A program made the position numbers and the translations under genes. From Lophium mytilinum (taxonomy: Eukaryota; Ascomycota; Dothideomycetes; Mytilinidiales; Mytilinidiaceae): 64,000 nucleotides of DNA. Below, piece after piece: positions 23,118 through 35,500 of the stretch (position 1 is its first letter; the number at the start of each line of letters is the position of its first letter). The notes beneath the pieces were generated by a model. It saw nothing but the letters and a program-made list of their open reading frames with translations. It had not been told where the DNA came from and did not search any database. Where the stretch lies: positions 682,001 through 746,000 of the forward strand of contig MU004183.1 of assembly GCA_010093605.1 (NCBI GenBank), read 5' to 3'.

Positions 23118-23997
23118 TTAGCCGTTGGGCGATGCCGCCTTTGGTCCCGCTATTGATCCTTCGTGCTCTGTCCGTTCCTTTCGTCTCTGAGCGACATCCC
23201 AATTGTATACTCTCGCCGTGGCAACCTCCAGTGTCTGTTGCAGATATCAGTATTTAACACTGAATTGATTGCCTGAGATAGGCCTACCGTGATCTGTTCC
23301 CTCAGGAAGTCCTGGTCCTCGTCACAGTTCTCTAAGCTTAGTTTGGCTGCGGAAAGTTTAGACTTAAGAAGCTCTTCTGCTTCGGGGATGGGATAGGCGA
23401 GCATGACATTTGCCTGGACGTGAAAAGTCAGCACCAAATTGAGCGGGACCTATGAGAGAAGTATCACATACCCCCAGCCATAGATACACCTCTTCTGTGG
23501 GCGGAACGAGCGCCTTTGCAAACAGCGTGTCATTCAACTCGAAAGTGGTCTCGATGGGATCCAAATCCGCCTGCAATGAACTGTCAGCAATTTCCTCTAC
23601 GATGAGTTCCCAAAGCCCTGCACCTTTCGCGTCTTCAAGAACTGCACCGTCTCAAGCGTCTTCGAGATATCTGGAATTTTGTCTTTGAGCCCCGCAGCGC
23701 GCCTCTGTGTATTGACCTCCATGAACTGATATTTCCTACCCCACATCCAGTGAGCGTTTCTCCGGCACAGGCTGCTGGCTTAGGACTACGCACGATATCA
23801 TCTCCTGGAAGCTCTTGAGGGTGCTCTCGACTTCCTCGCGTGAGGCAACATAGTCCTCGACCTTGTCGACGAAGGGCGCAAATGGGATGCCCCGAGGGTT
23901 GGTCGGCGCATCTTTGCTACTGGGAGGATGTTAGCTTCTGTTGACACCCTTAGAACAGGTTGAACTCTTGCCTCAGTGCTTTGGCGGAAGTAGCCAT
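23118..23997 (-). CDS. PAC10: Prefoldin subunit 3 (6 exons, first intron GC-AG)
   Basis: Exons 23997-23972, 23919-23794, 23735-23624, 23570-23472, 23413-23288 and 23234-23118 give 201 residues with every junction in frame. The sequence matches prefoldin-alpha class subunit 3 (VBP1/Pac10): NPRGIPFAPFVDKVEDYV, a long N-terminal coiled-coil helix ending KYQFMEVNTQRR, TLFAKALVPPTEEVYLWLGANVMLAYP as the beta-hairpin core, then a second long helix ending VYNWDVAQRRK. Prefoldin is a hexameric co-chaperone that hands unfolded actin and tubulin to the TRiC/CCT chaperonin. The first intron (23,971-23,920) starts GCAAGA rather than GT; no GT donor in that stretch keeps the frame, while the GC site restores the conserved S-S-K-D-A-P segment. 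Confidence 0.93.
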
Positions 23998-25981
23998 TGA
24001 GGGGCGGTGCACACAGTCAACAGCCCACCAAACCGTAAATCAACGCGATGTCATGTTTAGTTTGCAGTGTTTGCAATGATTTCGGAAGATCTAACGGAAA
24101 ATCTTGTCGCCGGCCCAGCACCTGACTCAGCAGCGGAAAGCTTGGGAGCAGTCCGCTCCACCCTCCTTCTCACGCCAAGGAATCAGCTAGTGCGCAACGG
24201 CGTCAACTCTCTCTTGACATCTGCCACGACCAGGGGACAGCTCCATGCTCGTCCCGTCATCGATCCCTCAAAGCCGACAAACCTCCAACCGGCTCCAACC
24301 GGCCCAATTCTCCTCCGCTCGAATAATGCACACTCACCGGCCGCGTTGTCACATCGTGGCTCAAGGGGGCCAGCAGCAGCCGCAGATACGAATAGCCAAC
24401 GCTCGGACGAGTCGTGTTCCGCGCCTGCTGCCTTCCGCTAAGCCGCCGACGTAGCTCCTCTCCCCTGACCCCTCCCACCCGCTGCTTTTCCCTATTCCCG
24501 CTTAAGGGCCCCTCGCAAGCGGTTTTCGTGTCCGCCTTGCCCTGTCTGTCGTCTGTGTCAAGCGCCGGGAAACGAGCTGATCAGCGCCCGCCGCCAGGAG
24601 AACAACCCGGTCAGCGCTAAGCAGTGCGGTTAACGTGAGTGGAAAGCTAGCGAAGAGTGCAGTGTTAGGGTAAGCGCGGCGCCGGACATCTCCACTTTTC
24701 CATCCGGATAGTTGGCGAGGCGAGGTGTGGGGGGAGGAAAAGAGGGAGAGCGGGTGGCTGGCTGGGAGCAAGATTTCTTGACAATGATGACATGGCAATT
24801 CGAGATGTCCATGGTTCTTTGCTTGTTTTAGGTGCTGGCCGCTGAAGATGAAGCAACCAGCCTAAACCGGTCGTGCATTCCGATTGCGCCTTACAGCTGC
24901 AGACTCCCAATATTTGCAGGCTGTTATCGACATTCATTGCAGATCTTGAAAGATGCGCGCTGGGATATTACCCCGAGACCTTGCTGATTCACGACCTCTA
25001 ACAAGCGCCTGTAGGTAATCAGGTGGGTATCAATCCCCGACGGTAAGCCTTGCAGTGAACCTTACCTGCTGCCCTTTGTGGAATCTCACCGTCGCCTTTC
25101 GCCTGAGTCGCCATACATAAAGGGCTATCCCCGGCATATGCGCGACAACATTGGCGCAGCATGCACCTGTCCGCTAGAACAATCCCTAAACAGGAAACGA
25201 GAGTGTGGCACATGCGCCAGCTGCAAGACCCCCTGTTAGCGGTTCGCACCGGCGACGCTGGTTAAATATAGTAAGTATTGATTTTGGCGAAAGGACTAGG
25301 CTCCTGGTCTCGAGCATCCATGACGACAGCGGTCCAAAAGGACGTCGAGGATGCGACGCTGTGACACCGGTGTGATTTTGTGAAGGTGGACTGATGTGCA
25401 GCAAGCGACGGGTCTGAGGGCTGGCCTAGCGGAAATTCTCGGCATTCTAAGCCTTGCAAATTGTCAGAGAAACGACACATCATGGCACAGGATTACAAGT
25501 GTCGCAGCCATGATGCCAGTATCCGTCCGTACGAGGTGCTCTGGTACGTCTGTAGCATCTGACTAGCATGTGCACCTAACGAGAAAGTTAGGTCGCAGGG
25601 GATTTTGAAACAATGAATCCGATTGCCAATATATACATTACATGAGATGGAATTATCTCTTCGGAACAACGAAAGGAAAATGTCATGAGTGACAATCTTG
25701 AAAAAGCAAACGCGCGAGAACATGAGGAGGCTAAACAGGAGAAGTATACCCTTTAAGACGCTGAAACCCCGTCAATATGAAACGCCAAATCCCCCCAGGC
25801 TTAGCTAACGATATGAGACATGTAAAAACAACCTGTAACCATGAGATATGAAAAATACTGTGAAATCTTTAATGCATCATCAGCCGAATTCCCAACGCCT
25901 GTCCACCCATCCATGAGACCGCCAATGATATAACAAGGCACTTTGACATAGGAAATTTTCAATCTTGATCACACTCTTAAT
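23998..25981. other. Intergenic region between prefoldin and the PKS 3' end
   Basis: About 2 kb. The first 500 bp upstream of prefoldin are GC-rich. Short direct repeats occur (CTCCAACCGG twice near 24,286-24,300; CAGCGC/CCGCCGCC clusters near 24,580-24,600). No gene is supported. Confidence 0.5.
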
Positions 25982-28900
25982 CTATAGGTGTAGCCCTTGC
26001 TTAATCAATTTGCCGAGGGTAACGCCCTGATGATTGTTAGTTTCTGTAAGATGTTGCAGACTGAAGAGGGTAACTTACATGAGCATCCTTCATCATCGTG
26101 AAGTGATTGCCGCCCATGACGGCGAACTCGAAATTCTCCTTTGGTAATAGCTGTGCCCAGCCATTGTCTGAGAAGTCGGTGCGGTTATTCAGAAGCCACT
26201 TCATGGGAGCAGGATCTTCCTCCTCAGCTGGTGGGGGACGAGGGTCGTCTTCATTTGGGCATACACCGTCTGTGCACCAGATGGCGAAGACTTTAGGTGC
26301 CTTGGAATGGAGCATCGGTTCTGGCTCATACTCCTTTAGGGCGTTGATGGAAGCCGTGAAGTGAGGAAGAAGCCAGCTAGGAGTTCCGCCTGGCTTGCCA
26401 GTACCGAGCAGACCGATCTGGTCGAAGAAGACGTGAAGGCGGGCCGGTAGAGGATCCAGTCTGACGGGGCAGGGTGAATCGATCAAGACAAGGCTCTCAA
26501 CCTTCTCACCAGCTTCGATGAGTTGAAGAGTAACTTCATAAGCCATCACACCTCCAGCGCTCCATCCACCAATGATGTAGGGACCCTGAGGCTGTCGACG
26601 CTTGATCTCATTGAGATAAAGGCGGGAGACACCTCGGACACCACAAGTGAAGTCAGTCGGGTTTTTCATGAAAGGACAGTTCAGTCCGTAGACCGCCATA
26701 TCCGGGGAGATGTTGGGGATAGAGATGTATGAAGTCGCGCTACCAGATCCGTCGGGAACCAAGAAAAACTTTTTGCTGGCGATCTTAGCATTACCCTGGA
26801 GAAGAACAGACGTAGCTGGCGGAAGTTTGGAGAGGTCTTGGGCTTTTTCAAGCTTGCGGTTGACTTCAGCGAGCTGTGGGGGCTTTGGCTTCAAGGTGGG
26901 CTTTGCTTGGGTCTTGACTGGTACCTGAACTTTAGCAACTGGCTTAGGACGCATGCCTAGTTCGTTTTCAACGTCTTCGATGCAAGCGTTGGTGACGAGG
27001 AAAGTTGAGGGCAAGTCGATTCCGGTCTGCTCTCGGAGAGAACTGAGGATGGTCAGACTCATAAGCGAATCCATACCCATCTCAGAAAGGTCGGCTTGAT
27101 CAGTAATCTCAGAAATGTCGACGCCCATCTCTTCGGCTACAATCCGTCGTGCAAGACTGGGACCACCATCGTTGACTTCGGTGGGCTCACTGATATTGAT
27201 TTGCACCGAAGGCTCTTTCCCTGAAATGCTTGCAGCGGAGCTGGGAGCAGAGCTGGGAGGCGTGCTCGCAGACGCCGCTTCGTAGGGTGTGACGAGGTCT
27301 GATGGCTCGTCTGAGGAGTCGGAATCTTCTTCTTCCACAAGAGGAGCTCCTCCGTCGTATTGGGAAAAAAAATTCTTCATCTCTCCAATGGTTGGATAGT
27401 CCGTGAAGAGAGTAGAACTGATCTCCAGGTCAAGGTCCTCGCGAAACTTAGCAGAGATAGTCAAAGACAGAAGAGAGTCAACGCCCAAGTTCTCAAAGGC
27501 TGCCTCATCGACAAGCTCCGACATGGCCATGTCAGTCTCCTCTGCGATGATCTTCATGACGCGAGAAGAGATAGAGTCGGCAGCAGGCTTTGCAGCGCGG
27601 ACTTTGGCCACCTTAGCAGGCTTCGTAGCCTTAGAAGTTTTGGCAGGAGGAGCGAGTTGGGCCTTCGGGGCTGGAGCCGCCTTGGGTTGGATAGCTTTAA
27701 CTGGAGCAGCTCCCTTAGCAGCGGTCTTAGCGCCGACCGGAGGAAGCATGATGTTGAGGACGCGGCGGGGGATTTCCTGAAATTTGAGACCAATGCAGAC
27801 ACCAATGACCTCCTCGCCCTCCAAGAAGTAAACGTCGCCAACCATGAGGTTGCCGGGCTGCGGCTGCATTCGAACGTAGGAGCGGTAATTTCCTTCGGCA
27901 GACAGTTGCTTGGAGAGTTTGAAGTTGCCCCAACCGTGGGAAATGTATACAGACTTTTCAGAGTCAACCAGATCCGAGGCATTGACAATGAAGCCGGAGA
28001 TATGGCAGAGGGAATCGACCCAGTGTGGGGAGCAGTAGAAGTCACCGTCGGCCGGGGTGGACTGGAACTTGATGGATGCTGTGGCCTCAGTTTGCTTGCC
28101 GTCGAGGATGACTTCCTCCATACCCTTGTACTTGTCGTCATATGTGACCAATGCCTTGAACAGCTTGTAGGCCATGCCGCGAAGAACCTTGTGCGCGGCT
28201 CCTGACTGGAGCTTGCCCTTGAGGAGGTCGATCTGGGTCTGAACCATGTACTGGGTCCGGTTCCATTCCTCTTTCCAGACTTCGACATCCTCGTACTTGA
28301 CAGTACCGTAAGCGTGATCGGCAATGACTTTACCAGCGGGAGTAACACTTCGGAACTTGAGATCCACCGTACCGAGCTCAAGGTCAGCAGTAGCCTCGAG
28401 CTGGATGTGCTGTCCTTCTGGAGGTGGCGGCATGATAGCAACAAGAACCTTCGGCACTTCAACCTTGCAGACATTCAGACCAGGGGTAGGAATGTTCGGT
28501 CGGAGTTCCTTCCAGAGATAGTCGGCGGCAGTCAAAGCCATATCAACATACAAGGTAGACGGGCAAAGAGGTGCACCGTTGACCATGTGCCCGGTCACGA
28601 CCTTGTAGAGCTTGGGCTCGGCGAGATCAGATTGGATGACGATGGTACCAGAATTTGCCTGCAGATCCTCGCGCACAATCTTTTGGCAAGATGTAGTGGA
28701 GAGCTTGGAGACGACTTCTACCACAGGCTCGGCCTCCATGATAGCTGCAGCCTTGGGGGCCTCGCCCTTCGTGAGAGTCCAGTTGTTGGTGTAGTCGAGC
28801 CAGTACTTCTTGCTGTCGAAAGAGTACGTTGGGAGGGTAAGCAGCTGATGCGCGCTGTTGAACTCGCGGTGGTATTCATTGAAGTCGATAGCAACGCCTG

Positions 28901-31900
28901 CGAGATACAGGCTGCACAGGCTGGACGCGATGGTCTTCCACGGATCTTCGCTGCGGCGGAGAGAAGGAGCGGTGACAGGAGCGCCGCCGAGCGATGCCTT
29001 GACCATTCCACTGCATACGGGGTGAGCGCCGATTTCCAACCAGGCAGTCTTCTCGTCGAAGACCTTCTCGTCCTTGCCCGTGGACAAGGCAGTCCAGAAG
29101 TTGACCGTCTCCCGTGCGTGGCGTGCGAGGTAGTCAGGTCCGATGATTCCTGCTTCGCGGATGACTTGACCCGTGAGTGGGGAGAGGACCGGAACAGTCG
29201 GCTTGTTGAACGTGACTGAGGACGCAACAGCTTTGAAAGACTCCAGGATGGGGTCAACCTGCGAGGAGTGGAATGCAAAAGGTACATTAAGCTTGGTCGC
29301 TTTTAATCCTTTCGATGCCAAGATATTGCTGGTAGAGTCCATGAGGTCGCTAGTGCCGCAGAGGACAGTCTCCTCAGGGCCGTTCACGCACGCGATCTCG
29401 GTCATGTTTGATCCGAGAGCGGCGGAAATAGCGTCAACACCACCCTTGACAGCGAGCATGCCATGAGTGTAGGCGGTGCAGTCTGCCTCCAAGAGCTCGG
29501 CGCGACGTCCAACCAGTAGGATCATGTCGCTGGCAGAAATGACACCAGCAACGTGAAGGGCGGCATATTCTCCCAGGCTGTGACCAATAACAGCAACGGG
29601 CTTCAGACCCCACGCAGACCACATGCGAGCGAGAGCAACTTGAATGCAGGCCATGCCGAGTTGCACAACGACAGGAGATAGGGTCGTGACGTCGGTGCCA
29701 TCCAAGAGAGGGATGAACGACGGGAAGCCCTGCATGCGCGCAATGTTGTCCAGCTGCTCAATGTCGGTCTTGAAGGAGCTCATCTGCTCATACAGTTTCT
29801 GGCCAAGGGCGGTGTATTGAGAGCCTTGACCAGTGAAGGTGAAAGCAGTCTTGGTGGGAACCATAGCAATCGGGCTGTACGAATCCTTCAGCTGGGCCTG
29901 GAGAGAATCCTTGACCTTCGCGATCTCCGAGATAGGGAAAGCGACGCGGTAGTTGTGTTGGATGCGGCGGGCAGTCGTGGTGTATGACAAGCTCGGCAGG
30001 GTGGTATCCGGGTTCTCCTGGAGGTAGCCGATGAGGTTGACAATGTTGGTCTTCAAAGAAGCAATGGACCTCGCGGAAACAGTCACAATGTGTGCAGACC
30101 TAGGGTCAGCTGCTGTAGGGACTTCGCGGATAGGACCATCTTCGAGGAGTATAGCGGTGTTACCGCCAGCAGCGCTGAAGTTGTTCAAGAAGATGCGGCG
30201 TTTCTCAGCGCCCTTGCGAGGGAACGCAACCTGAGAAGTCGAGATGTGCACGTTGCGCTGACCCAAGTCCTTAGGGAAGGTCTTGTTGATCACACCCTTG
30301 ATGCCGACGTTGGCAGGAATGGCGTTCTTCTTCATCATCATCATCACCTTGATCAATGAATTGATACCAGAAGCAGCTTCACCGTGGCCAATGTTCGCCT
30401 TGATGGCGCCAAGATGAAGCGTTTCCTCAGGGCGACGTTGGCGATGGCGGGGAGCAAATACGTTGGTGACCGATGTCATTTCAATGCCATCACCAGCTTG
30501 AGTGCCAGTGCCGTGCATCTCGACGTAGCTGATACTATGGGCATCAACACCGGCATTAGCAAGAACGCGCTTGTAGAGGAACTCTTGGGCGCCTGCGTGC
30601 GGGTGGGTAATCGAGACTGCTTCCGCGGAGTGGTTGGTAGCGGCTCCCAAGATGCATCCCAGAATGTTGTCGTTGTCGGCGATGGCATCCTCATAACGCT
30701 TGAGAATGACAGTACCACATCCGTCACCTCGGCAGTACCCATCGGCATCATTGTCGTATGTCTTGCATCCACCAGTCTTGGACAAGAACTGGCCTTTGCT
30801 GAGACCAGCGAAAATGTCAGGGTTGGTGAGGACGTTCAACCCACCAGCACAGGCAGTGTCGCAGTCGCCAGCCCACAGAGATGTGCAAGCAAGCTGGATG
30901 GCAGCGAGAGACGACGAGCAGGCGGTGTCGATGCTGTATGAAGGGCCGGAAAACTTGAAGTAATAATTAATGCGTCCCGGGGCGAACGCACGCACACCTC
31001 CAGTGATGAAGTATGTGTCGACGTTTTGGGCCGCATTAATTTCACGCCAATCATCGGATGTTTGACCGTAGAAGGTACCAATCCGGTGCAACTTCGTGGA
31101 AGGCGTCCGGTTTGGCACATAGCCAGACATTTCGAGTGCCTCGTAAGCAGTCGTCAGTGCCAAACGACCCATGGGATCTGTCTGCGCTGCCTCGCGAGGA
31201 GACATGTTGAAGAACCGGGGATCGAAAAGACCAGGCTCATCGATGAAACATCCGTAGGGAGTATGGCTCTTGTTCTTGCCTTTGCCGGAGGGGTCGCAAT
31301 GGGCTTGCGCGTCGAATCGGTCGGCTGGTACCTCCCTGTGAACATCCAGTCCCTTTTCAAGAAGCTCCCAGAGCTTCTCGTGGCTTGCAGCACCGGGGAA
31401 ACGGCCAGAAATGCCAACAATGGCAATCTTGTCGTTCTGGGTGCGGCCTGCGGCATCCTCTGCCTTCAGTGCCCAGGAGGTGTGATCACGAACAGAGATG
31501 TTCGACTGGCCGCCGGCCTTGAGCGCGGACACCAAGCTGTTGGCGATGTTGGTCACACCAATAGCGGCAACTGAACATTCGGCGTTGCTGACGGCGGTGA
31601 TCTGCGAAACAGTCTCCTCCAAAAGACTGTCCCACCTGACCGGCTGCATCAACATCTCCTTCAGCGCGAGTTCGACCAGCTCGAGGGTGCTGGTGGCGGT
31701 GTGGCATTTTCCTGAAGAGGCCGAGTGGACCAGGCTGTACGGGCGGTACTCCCTGAGGAATTCTCGTGTCTTCGGGTCGATGATTCGTGCAACATCAGCG
31801 TCGTTGTATAGATGCTGCGCGTGATAAGGAGCGAAAACGGGAATCGGAACGCGGTGGTTTTTGCTGAACTGCTCGGATTCCTTGAATAGACGCCTGGTCG

Positions 31901-32585
31901 TGGAGGGAGGTCCGCTGATCGTCAGGGCCATCACGCTCACAGCGCTAACGTAAGCCTGGTTGGACACTGGAATGCCAGTCTTCTGGTGGAACTCGGCAAG
32001 AGCTGCTCTAGCTGGTTGCTCCGAGATGTTGGCGACAATGGTGGACCATGGTTCGGTCGAAGTAGCGTCTAGGGCATCCCTAGCCACTCCAACGCAAGAG
32101 CCAGCTCGGAAAGCGACTCGGACGATCTCGACCGCTAGGGGGAGCAGGTCTGCAGGGCTTTTAGATGAAGCAACTGCAGCGCCTGCGAGAAGACCAGTGC
32201 ACAGTCCAAGAATCCGGGCGTTTGAAGGTGCTGGTATTTCGGTTGGGTTCTCGCCGTAGTACCTAAAACATTAGCCGAGCCCTCGACCATTCATGTGGCG
32301 GACGTACCCGATGTAGTGCGCGAGTTGTGCTAGTGTTACCATGCAGCTCTCCAGTTGCGGGATTCGGAGCCCCTTTGCAAAATAGGCTTCCACGAGATCC
32401 GACACCCTAAGGAAGTCTGGGATCTCTGCGCGTTGGGTCCGGGGAAGCTTCTCAATCTCGTCCCGGAGGACCACGCTGACGCGCTCCAAGAAAGTCGACA
32501 GCAGGGCATTGTCCTTCCGCAGAGATACCTTCCGCAGGAGCGGGTACTGGTCGGCCGTTTGATCTCCAAAGATGAGGGCGTTCAT
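25982..32585 (-). CDS. PKS1: Non-reducing polyketide synthase for DHN melanin (SAT-KS-AT-PT-ACP-ACP-TE), 3 exons
   Basis: Exons 32585-32308, 32262-26079 and 26026-25982 (introns of 45 and 52 nt) give 2,168 residues. Domains in order: starter-unit ACP transacylase (about 1-370; GLCTG Cys114, YHAQHLY His240), ketosynthase (about 370-800; DTACSSS Cys541, HGTGT His676, KANIGH His719), malonyl-CoA acyltransferase (GHSLGEY Ser988), product template (GHMVNGAPLCP His1318, HWVDSLCHISGF Asp1509), two acyl carriers (LGVDSLLS Ser1689, MGMDSLMS Ser1825) and thioesterase/cyclase (GGWSAGG Ser1994, GGNHF His2146). All catalytic residues are present. This architecture is that of the melanin synthases (PKS18/ALM/PKS1 group) making 1,3,6,8-tetrahydroxynaphthalene. 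The ATG at 32,585 is preferred because it opens directly with the conserved MNALIFGDQT. Confidence 0.95.
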
Positions 32586-35500
32586 CTTGTCGTTGCTAAT
32601 CGTCACAGAACTAGGAAAGGGTATTAAGGGTATTAAAAAGAATGAGAAAGGGCAGTCTTGACCACGAGGGCAAGAGCTAGTCGCGAGAAAGAGGTCCCCT
32701 GTGGCGGTGTAGGTGTGTGGCGGTGTGGGTATTCAACGATCGTGAATGGCAGTCTGCTCTATGTGGTAGGAGCGTGTGGACTGAACCTCTATTAAAATAT
32801 TAAAGAGGGGGGACGGGAAGATGGGGCGAGTTAGGGACGATTGGTATGGAATGGATCGAAAGTCACTGGGGATTTGGGCATTCTATATTTGTAGGCCGTA
32901 GAGCGCGATGGCTTGGCGATTTCAGTGAGGAGCATGGGCCTGGGAGTCGTCACAGTGGTGAGGGCAAGGTTAGTGGACAGTGCACGAGGCATGGAATCGC
33001 GCGATGACAAGGCCCACTCGGTCCCGGATCTCTCAGGAGCACAGATACGGGGCTGTTCGCTGCCGAAACGATGTACAGGAGCAACATATTGACGTGAGCA
33101 AGTGAGTGGAGCTCCGCAAAACCCTATTCTGGTTGGTCCTTCCTGTCTCCCGAAAGCTAATGGCGTGCAGAAAGGCAGCGGTTTCTCCGAGTAAGCGTCT
33201 ATGGCTATTGTTAGCTTGGGCGGGCCAGGCAGTGTAGTTCAGCCGCTGAGGTAGCCAGCCAATTGCCCAGGATGATAACAGAGATGAGATGTATGGGTAG
33301 TGGTGACCGTCAAGGCGCTGTCTCGAATGTCGGGTCCCAACTCGGATCCCCATAAGCCGGGGGGTGAGGGCACGGCCGCGTTTGCTACCTGTTATGTCAG
33401 CCAGATGCACATCCCAGGCTTGAAACAGCATAGAGAAATCCTGATCAAGCCTGATGGGCCGATGTAGAGTGCTTCAGCGCAACGGTGGAGCGCCTTGCTG
33501 GCGAGCTATCCGGCTCACGTCCGCTCCAGGATCATGGAGCACAACGCCACGACGAGAACGCCGCGCCAGAGCAGTCTCGCATCGAGTATGCCGTTACACG
33601 TGCTCGCTGGTGGTGACGCTGGACGACTTTGATACTCGAGTGGCCCTGCATCAGTGAGGGCGGCGTACCAGAGTTGTTCCAGCCATCTCGAACCCAGTGG
33701 GCGGGCGGTCAAGCATGGCGGGCCTGGGGCGCTGCTTGCAAGGGCGGTACTGCCACGGCATCGCTGATGCAGTGCCACGGAGCAGAGGGAGGCCTGGAGA
33801 GCCGCTGGTCTCTAACCATAGTGGGATGTCGTCGAGGTACGGGTGGCGAGCCACGGAACGAGCAACATACTAGGAGCTATGGGCGAATTACGGGCGTCCG
33901 ACGTTCATTGAGGCCTCCAGGAACACCGCAAACGGCGGGCTTCTCGGCACGCCAGATACGAGATGGGCATGGCTGCCAGCATTAGGGAGCGTTTGGAGGG
34001 CGGCCAGCGTCGCAGCACTTTCTTTCTAGCGCAGCCCTGGATCAACGACGGACGGCGGCACAAATTGGCCATGACGGAAAGCTCCCGGGGGCTTCAGCAG
34101 CCCTGAGGCGGCCGACGTTTCTCACGACTCAAACAGCGCGCTGCTGAGAATCTGCAGGCCTGTCAATTTCGTGTCGATCATGATTAGCCCCTGGCCCTAC
34201 GCTTCCCCACACGGATACCAGAGCATAGCCGGCCCACGCCAACGAGCTTATAAACGCAGCACACGCTGGGCAGGCGGTGCCCTCCTGGCTGAGCCGTGGG
34301 AGATGCGCCATGGCAAGTCGGTTCTACGCGGTGCTGTTGTCGATCTGCTGGGACGGAGTAGAGAGGGGTGCAGGCCGCTGGAGTCCTGATTCTTCATGCT
34401 GCCGGGAGCCTGTATCAGGGGCGTCAGCAACACCGTGGCTGAGTACCCAACGCAGCCGATGCTGGATGCCGCCCACTGTGGAGCGGAGCCCTTCGTACTG
34501 CAGACGCCAGCCGGGCGCGCAGCCAGAGCGGAGCGGAGGGCCTAGGAGGGGGGAACGCCTCCAGGATGCACGCATTGCACGCATTCCTGTTGCCACTCCG
34601 CTCCTGCGCCGCGGTGGACCTCAGTGATGCCGCGCAGGACGGAAGCAGCAGTCGATGGCCAGATTCTGTGAGGGCTTACAGCGTGCTGGTGGGGCATGCG
34701 GTCGTGGACAGCGAGGACGAGGGTTCGGTTGGCGGTTGTGAGGATTGAGCATGGCGCGGTTGTGTGCTCCGGACATCATGAGGAGTGCCGTCGACGATCT
34801 ACACAGGGGGCCTGCTGCTAGGGCGGAAAAGGTGTGGTGTTCCAAGCCTTACCCCGGGACCTCATATCATCAAGGTTCAATCAACACCATGCCCTGGCTT
34901 TGAGGCCCTCCACCCACCAGCGCTCGCCTGCCGCAGTTGCTGCGCCTAGCCCTGGACGCCTATTGTCTGCTTCTCATGTGCCCCTCAGGCACGCCTTTCT
35001 GCGCCGCCGCGATGCTGTCAGCTTGCTGGCGGCCACCCCTGAGCGCTCCAGCACCGTCGACCAGCCCAGCGGCCTCACTAACCGCCCAGGAATCCCCTGC
35101 AGCCTCATCGTTCGCTGCAACTCGATGAGCTCTATATGTACATCGGAACTACTCCGTCGCTGTCATCGAGATTCCACCGCGCCGTTGGAGACGCCAATCT
35201 GGACATGGCTCCAGCCATGTCGACTCGATGTGTGCTAGTAGAGATCTAATGCAGAACTAACATTACCTGACAGCAGGTCGGTTTGCTGGGAGCCAAAAAG
35301 CATGCCGTTCGCTGCTCGCTGGGGTTGCCGCTGCGTGAATTCTGCACATGTAAAGCTGCCGGGGTGTTCCCCCCGGGAAAATCGTTGGCTCAATATGGCT
35401 AATATGCTTCCTGCGTCAAGCAACATCACTTCCACTTTCCTTCTCAGTCTACTTCTCCATTGCTTCTCTCCCCTCAGTGTCTCCGGACAACATTTCCTGC

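Noticed and set aside
27360-31957. Several 100-300-codon plus-strand frames opposite the PKS
   Set aside because: Antisense shadows of the GC-rich PKS coding sequence.
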